From positions 1 through 9,791 of the forward strand of contig JAJZRZ010000051.1 in the NCBI GenBank assembly GCA_021850085.1: 9,791 nt of DNA, written 5' to 3'. This DNA is from Actinomycetes bacterium (GTDB lineage Bacteria; Actinomycetota; Coriobacteriia; Anaerosomatales; Anaerosomataceae). Shown one piece after another: positions 1-4,479 of the stretch (position 1 is the stretch's first letter; each line of letters begins with the position of its first letter). A program made the translations under genes and the position numbers. Below the pieces are notes generated by a model. That model had not been told where the DNA came from. It worked only from the letters and a program-made list of their open reading frames with translations, and did not search any database.

Positions 1-1
1 C

Positions 2-601
2 GGCCTCATGCGCTCCGATGCCAAGACGCTCGGCTGGTACGTGGGCGGCGGCGAGCGTGTGCCGGCGCCGGTGGACCCGGATGTCGACGCCGTCTACGCC
101 GAGCACCTCACGCTCGACGTCTCGGCCATCGGCCCACAGATCGCCAAGCCGCACGCGGTGGACAACGTCTCGCCGATCGAGGAGGTGGCCGGTACGCCGA
201 TCGCGCAGGGCTTCATCGGTACCTGCACGAACGGCCGCCTGGAGGACTTCAAGATCGCCGCGGACATCTTGCGTGGCCGCACGGTGCACCCCGAAGTGCG
301 CCTCATTGTCGCGCCAGCGAGCAAGCAGATCTTGCTCGACGCGATGGAGGCCGGCTATATCCGCGATCTCGTGGCGGCCGGCGCGGTGATGGTCGCGCCG
401 GGCTGCGGCCCGTGCGTGGGCACCCACAACGGCGTGCCGTCCGACGGCGAGAACGTCATCTCAACGGCCAACCGCAACTTCAAGGGACGCATGGGCAACT
501 CGAACGCGTTCATCTACCTGGGCAGCCCTGCCACCGTGGCGGCATCCGTCATCGAGGGTGTCATCACCGACCCCCGGAAGTACTTCGAGGGAGGGGAGTA
601 G
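2..601 (+). CDS. leuC: 3-isopropylmalate dehydratase large subunit, 3' part (LeuC)
   Basis: C-terminal half of an aconitase-superfamily large subunit; the frame is open to the left window edge, so the gene start lies outside. With its LeuD partner it would interconvert 2- and 3-isopropylmalate in leucine synthesis, using a cytoplasmic [4Fe-4S] cluster. Counting from the ATG at position 8, which is probably internal, the cluster cysteines are visible: C73 in GTCTNGR, and C133 and C136 in PGCGPCVG. They are followed by the family-typical segment around NFKGRMGNSNAFIYLGSP and the ending EGVITDP. Sequence style and ending match the shorter two-subunit LeuC type of archaea, clostridia and many anaerobes, a group that also includes homoaconitases and methylmalate isomerases, so the exact substrate is not proven. 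The TAG stop lies 4 bases before leuD, so the two are surely co-transcribed and probably translationally coupled. Confidence 0.93.
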   Translation, partial: GLMRSDAKTLGWYVGGGERVPAPVDPDVDAVYAEHLTLDVSAIGPQIAKPHAVDNVSPIEEVAGTPIAQGFIGTCTNGRLEDFKIAADILRGRTVHPEVRLIVAPASKQILLDAMEAGYIRDLVAAGAVMVAPGCGPCVGTHNGVPSDGENVISTANRNFKGRMGNSNAFIYLGSPATVAASVIEGVITDPRKYFEGGE

Positions 602-605
602 ACGC

Positions 606-1106
606 ATGAGCATCACAGCCCGCGCGTTCAAGTACGGCGACGACATCAACACCGACTACATCATCAGCGGCAAGTACAAGTTCAAGTCGGCTGACATGGA
701 AGCCATGGCGGTGCACGCCATGGAGGACCTCGATCCCGGGTACCACGACAAGGTGAAGCCCGAAGGCGGCTTCCTCGTGGCCGGGAAGAACTTCGGCATG
801 GGCTCCTCCCGCGAGCAGGCGCCACTCGTGCTCATCCACTCCAATACGAAGGCGGTCCTCGCCAAGAGCTTCGCGCGCATCTTCTTCCGCAACGCGATCA
901 ACACCGGCCTGCCGGTGGTGGAGTGCGATACCGACCTGATCGCCGACGGCGACGAACTCGAGCTGGATCTCGAGACGGGCGTCGTGCGCAACCTCACGCA
1001 AGACACTGAGATACCCTTCGCGCCGTTGCCGCCCGTCATGGCGCAGTTGCTTGCCGACGGTGGCCTTGTGGAACACTTCCGCAAGCACGGGGGTTTCGCG
1101 ATCTAG
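606..1106 (+). CDS. leuD: 3-isopropylmalate dehydratase small subunit (LeuD)
   Basis: Small swivel-domain subunit (166 aa, the usual length of the short LeuD type) that pairs with the adjacent LeuC. The N-terminal GDDINTDYI motif (about residues 11-19) and GKNFGMGSSREQAP (60-73), which contains the catalytic/substrate-binding serine-arginine motif, are intact, as is the segment SFARIFFRNAINTGLP (88-103). The ATG at 606 is preceded by a purine-rich GGGAGGGGAG about 6 bases upstream that overlaps the end of leuC. The substrate-recognition loop after GDD.NTD reads GKYKFK (residues 22-27). Characterised methanogen proteins have YLVY-like (isopropylmalate) or YLRT (homoaconitase) loops at this point, so substrate choice cannot be read directly. 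Function as a LeuCD-type isomerase is secure; isopropylmalate as the main substrate is the likely but inferred assignment. Confidence 0.93.
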   Translation: MSITARAFKYGDDINTDYIISGKYKFKSADMEAMAVHAMEDLDPGYHDKVKPEGGFLVAGKNFGMGSSREQAPLVLIHSNTKAVLAKSFARIFFRNAINTGLPVVECDTDLIADGDELELDLETGVVRNLTQDTEIPFAPLPPVMAQLLADGGLVEHFRKHGGFAI

Positions 1107-1142
1107 GTCTCGTATCCAGCCCCGGACGGACGGGGGATCGCG

Positions 1143-1586
1143 GTGGACAAGCAGTGGGGTGGCGTCGAGCGCCGGGGCGTCGTGGACAGGCGCAAGCGCA
1201 AGGTGTACCGATTCTGGGAGCGGCGGGGGGGTTTCGACCGCAGGCGCCGCTCGGTGCTCCTCGGAAGTCTGCTGGAGCACCCCGCGCTGCTCGCCGTCGC
1301 GCTCGTGGCACTGAACGCTCTCTCGCTGCTCGACGGCTTCTACACGGTCGTGGGGATCGGCGCTGGCGTGGCACGTGAAGGAAACCCTGTGCTCGCGGCG
1401 GCAGCCGACCGGGATCCCCTGCTCGCCGTCGCGGTCAAGGTGGGCGCGATGGGGTTCGTGACGGCGATGATCTGGTGCAACCGCAGGCGCAAAGCCGTCC
1501 TTGTGACCGCGCTGGCCGCGCTCGCATGGTACGCCGCGCTCGTCGCCTATCACCACTGGGCCCTGTCCCAGCTCGGCGTGCTCTGA
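1143..1586 (+). CDS. Small membrane protein, DUF5658-like, with basic RR/DRR N-terminus
   Basis: A 147-aa protein of unknown function. The first ~37 residues are strongly basic and contain two similar units, ERRGVVDRRKRK (9-20) and ERRGGFDRRRR (26-36). Three hydrophobic segments follow at roughly 46-74, 92-111 and 117-137, so it should be an inner-membrane protein with a cytoplasmic basic tail. Between segments 1 and 2 the pattern N58...D64...T68...G73...E79-G-N-P82, then K99, resembles the signature of DUF5658 proteins as I remember it; no biochemical role is known to me. The start is GTG at 1143 with GGGGG (1132-1136) six bases upstream; no ATG fits. It begins 36 bases after leuD in the same direction, so it can be read from the leu transcript, although a role in leucine synthesis is not implied. 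Confidence 0.75.
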   Translation: MDKQWGGVERRGVVDRRKRKVYRFWERRGGFDRRRRSVLLGSLLEHPALLAVALVALNALSLLDGFYTVVGIGAGVAREGNPVLAAAADRDPLLAVAVKVGAMGFVTAMIWCNRRRKAVLVTALAALAWYAALVAYHHWALSQLGVL

Positions 1587-1643
1587 GCCTGCGGCACGCA
1601 CCTGAGGCTGCGACGCGCTCTCGCCCGCCCGCGCCGCCTGCCG

Positions 1644-1649
1644 TACAAT
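1644..1649 (+). promoter_or_regulatory. Putative -10 element before the dehydrogenase gene
   Basis: TACAAT matches the bacterial -10 consensus at five of six positions and lies in the 152-base gap between the membrane-protein gene and the dehydrogenase gene. The -35 at the standard 17-base distance (TCGCCC, 1621-1626) is poor, so this could be a weak or activator-dependent promoter. Transcription would start near 1656, about 80 bases before the ATG at 1739. Confidence 0.35.
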
Positions 1650-1655
1650 CATCCG

Positions 1656-1678
1656 GCACGCATCGCCCACTGGCGTGC
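1656..1678 (+). promoter_or_regulatory. Inverted repeat / 5'-UTR hairpin near predicted transcription start
   Basis: GCACGC (1656-1661) and GCGTGC (1673-1678) are perfect 6-base reverse complements around an 11-base loop. They start right where transcription from the TACAAT element would begin. It could be an mRNA 5'-end stabilising hairpin or an operator; no T-run follows, so an intrinsic terminator is unlikely. Confidence 0.3.
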
Positions 1679-1738
1679 GTTCCCCTGTCCGAGGGCGCGC
1701 CGCTGTGAGCCGCTCTTTGAACACCGGAGGTACCGAAT

Positions 1739-2830
1739 ATGGCCAAGCACACCGTCACTCTCATCCCCGGCGATGGCATCGGTCCGGAACTCACCACGGC
1801 GATGCGCCGTGTCGTGGAGGCGGCCGGCGTTGACATCGAGTGGGAGGTCGCCGAGGCGGGCGCCGACGTGATGGACACGTACGGGACGCCCCTGCCTGAG
1901 CACGTCCTCGACTCGATCCGCACGAACAAAGTCGCCATCAAAGGACCTATCACCACCCCGGTGGGCACCGGGTTCCGTAGCGTGAACGTGTCCATCCGCA
2001 AGGAGCTCGACCTGTACGCGTGCCTGCGTCCCGCATTCTCGATCCCGGGCAATGGCGCCCGCTACGAGGACATCGATCTGGTGATCGTGCGCGAGAACAC
2101 GGAAGACCTGTACGCGGGCATCGAATTCCCGTACGGGAGCGATGGCGCGCGGCGCCTGATCGAGTTCGCTGCCGCGGAGGGCGCCGGAATCATCCGGCCC
2201 GACTCGGGCATCTCGCTCAAGCCCATCAGCGTCAGCGGAACGCAGCGCATCGTGCGTTACGCCTTCGACTACGCGATCGCCAACGGCCGCAAGAAGGTCA
2301 CCGCTGTGCACAAGGCCAACATCCTGAAGCACTCCGACGGCCTGTTCCTGAAAGTCGCGCGTGAGGTGGCCGGGGAGTACAAGGACTCGGGAGTGGCATT
2401 CGAGGACTACATCGTGGACGCGACCTGTATGCAGCTCGTGCTTCATCCCGAGTGGTGGGACGTCCTGGTACTGCCGAACCTCTACGGCGACATCGTTTCC
2501 GACCTCGCCGCGGGGCTCGTCGGCGGGCTCGGGATCGCACCGGGCGCGAACATCGGCGCCGAATGCGCGGTCTTCGAGCCGGTGCACGGCTCGGCTCCCA
2601 AGTACGCCGGCAAGGATATGGCGAACCCCACGGCCGAGATCCTGTCGGCGGTGCTCATGCTGAACCACCTCGGCGAGTGGGAAGCTGCGGAGCGGATCCT
2701 GACCGCTGTGCGTACGGTCATCGCCGAAGGCGAGCGCGTCACCTACGACATCAGGCGCTCCCGGTTCGGCAGCACCGAGGGCGCCGTGGGTACGCAGGCG
2801 TACGCGGACGCGCTCATCGAACGGTTGTAG
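1739..2830 (+). CDS. Isocitrate/isopropylmalate-family dehydrogenase, isocitrate dehydrogenase-like
   Basis: A complete 363-aa beta-decarboxylating dehydrogenase. The N-terminal LIPGDGIGPEL (8-18) is the family hallmark. Substrate-site residues follow the isocitrate dehydrogenase pattern: S81 and N83 in RSVNVSIRKELDLYACLRP (80-98), R87, R97, R118 and Y125 in VRENTEDLYAGIE, K192 in VHKANILKHSDG, and metal-binding D227, D251 and D255. Isopropylmalate dehydrogenases have a different Glu/Leu-rich helix where S81-N83 lie. The likely reaction is oxidative decarboxylation of isocitrate to 2-oxoglutarate. Because it follows leuCD, it may instead serve, or have been annotated, as LeuB; homoisocitrate is a further option. 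The coenzyme loop (HGSAPKYAGKDMANP, 283-297) mixes NADP-like K288-Y289 with NAD-like A295. GGAGG (1726-1730) precedes the ATG by 8 bases. The position supports expression either with leuCD or from its own promoter. Confidence 0.85.
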   Translation: MAKHTVTLIPGDGIGPELTTAMRRVVEAAGVDIEWEVAEAGADVMDTYGTPLPEHVLDSIRTNKVAIKGPITTPVGTGFRSVNVSIRKELDLYACLRPAFSIPGNGARYEDIDLVIVRENTEDLYAGIEFPYGSDGARRLIEFAAAEGAGIIRPDSGISLKPISVSGTQRIVRYAFDYAIANGRKKVTAVHKANILKHSDGLFLKVAREVAGEYKDSGVAFEDYIVDATCMQLVLHPEWWDVLVLPNLYGDIVSDLAAGLVGGLGIAPGANIGAECAVFEPVHGSAPKYAGKDMANPTAEILSAVLMLNHLGEWEAAERILTAVRTVIAEGERVTYDIRRSRFGSTEGAVGTQAYADALIERL

Positions 2831-2835
2831 ACGCT

Positions 2836-2873
2836 CACGCGCGGCCCCGGCCGGGCGGCTGAGCGCGCGCGTG
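2836..2873. terminator. GC-rich inverted repeat between convergent genes, possible terminator
   Basis: CACGCGCG (2836-2843) and CGCGCGTG (2866-2873) are perfect 8-base complements, with a GC-rich loop, in the 52-base gap between the tail-to-tail dehydrogenase and acuC genes. Location suits a bidirectional terminator. There is no T-run on either strand, so intrinsic termination in the textbook form is unsupported; in GC-rich actinobacteria such U-less hairpins are often proposed. Confidence 0.35.
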
Positions 2874-2882
2874 CGGGTCGCG

Positions 2883-4028
2883 CTACGGATGCGCCACCCC
2901 AAGTCCGTGGAGCGTCTCGGCAACCCACCGGGTGTCGCGGAGCAGTTCGGCTTCCACCGCCTCGGAGACGTATGCAGGGGGGTCGTCGCGGAGGGATCGT
3001 GGGGGGCCCTCGGCAATGCCCGCCTTCTCGCGCCATGCCGCCGGGAGGTCCTCGCCGAGGGGTACGCCGAGCAGCGCGCCGGCGAGCAGGGTCCATGCGC
3101 GAGGCACGACGTGTTCCCACGAGTACCCGCCGCCTCCGCATGCGACGAGCCGCCCGCCGCAGACGGTCTCAGAGAGCTCGACGATCCGCCCGAAGAGCGC
3201 GTCGAATCCTTCGAGCGTCATCCCGAGCGTGGTCAGGGGGTCGGTCCAATGCGAGTCCGCACCGCACTGGGCCACGATGACGTCGGGGGAGAACACGCGG
3301 GCGGCGGGCACGACGACCTCGTCGAAGGCGAGCATGAAGCACGCAGGTGTGGCGTAGGGCGGCAACGGCACGTTGATGGCCGAGCCCGTGCCGGGGCCGC
3401 GTCCGCGCTCGCGGAAAGAGCCCGTGCCCGGGTAGAGGTAGCGGCCATCCTCGTGCAGAGAGAGCGTAGGCACCCGGGGGTCCTCGTAGAACGCCTCCTG
3501 GACTCCGTCGCCATGATGCGCGTCGATGTCGAGGTACAGCACCCGCAGATCTGCCTCCCGCTCGAGAGCCGCCGCGATCGCCACGGCCGGGTCGTTGTAC
3601 ACGCAAAAGCCGGCCGCCCTGTCCCGGTGCGCGTGGTGCAGGCCTCCAGCTGGCGAGAACGCGCGAACGAAGCGGCCCTCGGTCACCGCCTTCAGCGCGC
3701 CGGTGGTGGCGCCCGCCACGAGCGCGGCCGCGTCGTGCATCCCCGCGAAGGGGGGCGTGTCTCCGGGCCCGATCCCGCGCTCGGCAAGGCGTGGCCCATC
3801 GGTGCGCGATGCCCGTATCACGGCATCCAGATACTCGGCGTCGTGCACCAGAAGCAGCTCGGCATCCCCGGCCGCGCGCACGTCTATGGGCTCCAGCGCT
3901 CCGGGCCTGACGAGTCCGTACGCATCGATGAGCGAGGCAGTGCGGAGCACCCGCTCGGGTCTCATGGGATGGCCCGGCCCGAGATCGTATGACCCCAGCG
4001 AAGGGTCGAACGCGTACGCGACCCGCAT
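2883..4028 (-). CDS. acuC: AcuC-like class I histone deacetylase-family protein
   Basis: A 381-aa arginase/deacetylase-fold, zinc-dependent lysine deacetylase-family protein. AcuC of Bacillus removes acetyl groups from acetyl-CoA synthetase and so reactivates it. Key residues are in place: the N-terminal GHPMRPERV (19-27), tandem histidines H131-H132 in GGLHHAHRD, the zinc ligands D169 and H171 in DIDAHHGDG, D258 in QCGADSHWTDPL, and the transition-state tyrosine Y302 in GGGGYSWEHVV. Length fits bacterial AcuC (about 380-390 aa). The start ATG (complement of 4026-4028) has AGGGTG seven bases upstream on the minus strand. It is convergent with the dehydrogenase gene and divergent from the ilv operon; no acuA, acuB or acetyl-CoA synthetase gene is visible, so the substrate here is unknown. 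An acetylpolyamine hydrolase is the main alternative, but motif order and length favour AcuC. Confidence 0.88.
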   Translation of the reverse strand: MRVAYAFDPSLGSYDLGPGHPMRPERVLRTASLIDAYGLVRPGALEPIDVRAAGDAELLLVHDAEYLDAVIRASRTDGPRLAERGIGPGDTPPFAGMHDAAALVAGATTGALKAVTEGRFVRAFSPAGGLHHAHRDRAAGFCVYNDPAVAIAAALEREADLRVLYLDIDAHHGDGVQEAFYEDPRVPTLSLHEDGRYLYPGTGSFRERGRGPGTGSAINVPLPPYATPACFMLAFDEVVVPAARVFSPDVIVAQCGADSHWTDPLTTLGMTLEGFDALFGRIVELSETVCGGRLVACGGGGYSWEHVVPRAWTLLAGALLGVPLGEDLPAAWREKAGIAEGPPRSLRDDPPAYVSEAVEAELLRDTRWVAETLHGLGVAHP

Positions 4029-4065
4029 CGGTCACACCCTGTCCGGCTCCCGTCTTTCGGAATCG

Positions 4066-4094
4066 TTGCTGACGGGCATCCACTACTCTATACT
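4066..4094 (+). promoter_or_regulatory. Promoter of the ilv operon
   Basis: TTGCTG (4066-4071), a 17-base spacer and TATACT (4089-4094) form a good housekeeping-type promoter, with the -10 matching consensus at five of six bases. It points toward ilvD. Transcription would begin near 4101, giving a leader of roughly 380 bases that contains the T-box. This AT-richer patch stands out from its GC-rich surroundings. Confidence 0.6.
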
Positions 4095-4124
4095 GGCACT
4101 CTTCAACCGCACAGCACGAACGGC

Positions 4125-4425
4125 GTTGACGGGGAACAGTAGGGGCCAATCCCAGCTGCAGAGAGTCGGGGACGGTGGAAACCCGGCGCGGGACGCTTCG
4201 AAGATCGCCCCCGAGCCACCCGGAACAACGGCCCCGGCGCCGGCGAACGACCTTCGCTCGAGCCGGGACAAGTAAGACGGGTCGGTGGCATCCGTTATCT
4301 GCCGCATGAGTGGACGTCTTGTCTCGCCAGGAGCGAGGGCATAGCGTCGCTTTGGTGGTAGCCATCGCACCGCCGTGCTCCTTTGCGGGCACGCCGTGGC
4401 GTACGGCGCGCTTCGCGCCACCCTC
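4125..4425 (+). ncRNA. T-box riboswitch leader, isoleucine (AUC) specifier
   Basis: The untranslated stretch before ilvD has the ordered landmarks of a T-box leader, which senses the ratio of uncharged to charged tRNA. GGGGCC (4142-4147) can pair with GGCCCC (4230-4235) as the base of Stem I. AGAGAG-type sequence precedes a distal hairpin, GTCGGG (4165-4170) with CCCGGC (4182-4187), whose loop holds the conserved GGTGGAA. On the returning strand, GAAG-ATC-GCCCCCGAG places ATC (4204-4206) at the specifier position, i.e. an isoleucine codon. Stem III is AAGACG (4274-4279) with CGTCTT (4315-4320), containing the T-box-typical CCGTTATC and ATGAGTGG elements. GAGGGCATAGCG then leads into the tRNA-acceptor-binding region TTTGGTGGTAGCC (4351-4363), whose TGGT would pair with a tRNA ending ACCA. 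Isoleucine sensing fits the ilv genes downstream. The core is degenerate compared with AGGGTGGTACCGCG, so the exact switch helices are not assigned. Confidence 0.8.
4374..4419 (+). promoter_or_regulatory. Alternative hairpins of the T-box expression platform
   Basis: Three hairpins follow the tRNA-binding region: CGTGC (4374-4378) with GCACG (4389-4393) around a CTCCTTTGCGG-like loop typical of T-box platforms; GCCGT (4393-4397) with ACGGC (4403-4407); and GGCGCG (4405-4410) with CGCGCC (4414-4419). The last two share 4405-4407 and so exclude each other, as expected in a switch. The strong last hairpin is followed by ACCCTCAC, not by a T-run, which argues against intrinsic termination. Confidence 0.45.
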
Positions 4426-4453
4426 ACACGCTGCATGCGGCATCCACGGATCC

Positions 4454-4475
4454 CCGCCCCCGGAAGAGGCGGAGG
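4454..4475 (+). promoter_or_regulatory. ilvD ribosome binding site inside a possible sequestering hairpin
   Basis: GGAGG (4471-4475) is the Shine-Dalgarno sequence that selects the ATG at 4480. GGCGG (4468-4472) overlaps it and is complementary to CCGCC (4454-4458) with a 9-base loop, so the ribosome binding site could be partly hidden by RNA folding. With a T-box upstream and no U-tract terminator, this suggests translational control. The pairing was found by eye and is not an energy calculation. Confidence 0.4.
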
Positions 4476-4479
4476 ACGC

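Noticed and set aside
1585..1608. AGCCT/AGGCT inverted repeat after the membrane-protein gene as a terminator
   Set aside because: Only five base pairs with a 14-base loop and no T-run; repeats this short are expected by chance in GC-rich DNA.
1739..2830. Calling the dehydrogenase LeuB from context alone
   Set aside because: Substrate-site residues are those of isocitrate dehydrogenases; only a neutral family name with an IDH-like note is supported.
1649..3016. 455-codon minus-strand open frame opposite the dehydrogenase gene
   Set aside because: Exact antisense shadow of a gene with clear catalytic motifs; its His/Arg/Asp-rich composition is typical of complement frames.
2871..3992. 373-codon plus-strand open frame opposite acuC
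   Set aside because: The opposite strand encodes a full AcuC with all zinc and catalytic residues; the plus frame has no recognisable motif.
4306..4344. Short ORF (12 codons, MSGRLVSPGARA) in the ilv leader as an attenuator peptide
   Set aside because: It has only one Leu and one Val and no Ile, no ribosome binding site, and its ATGAGTGG start is a conserved T-box Stem III element.
4375..4479. Longer IlvD starting at 4375 (TTG/GTG-like) or at ATG 4435
   Set aside because: These starts lie in leader hairpins, lack a ribosome binding site, and add an Arg/Gly/Pro-rich stretch absent from IlvD; ATG 4480 has GGAGG and gives a typical N-terminus.
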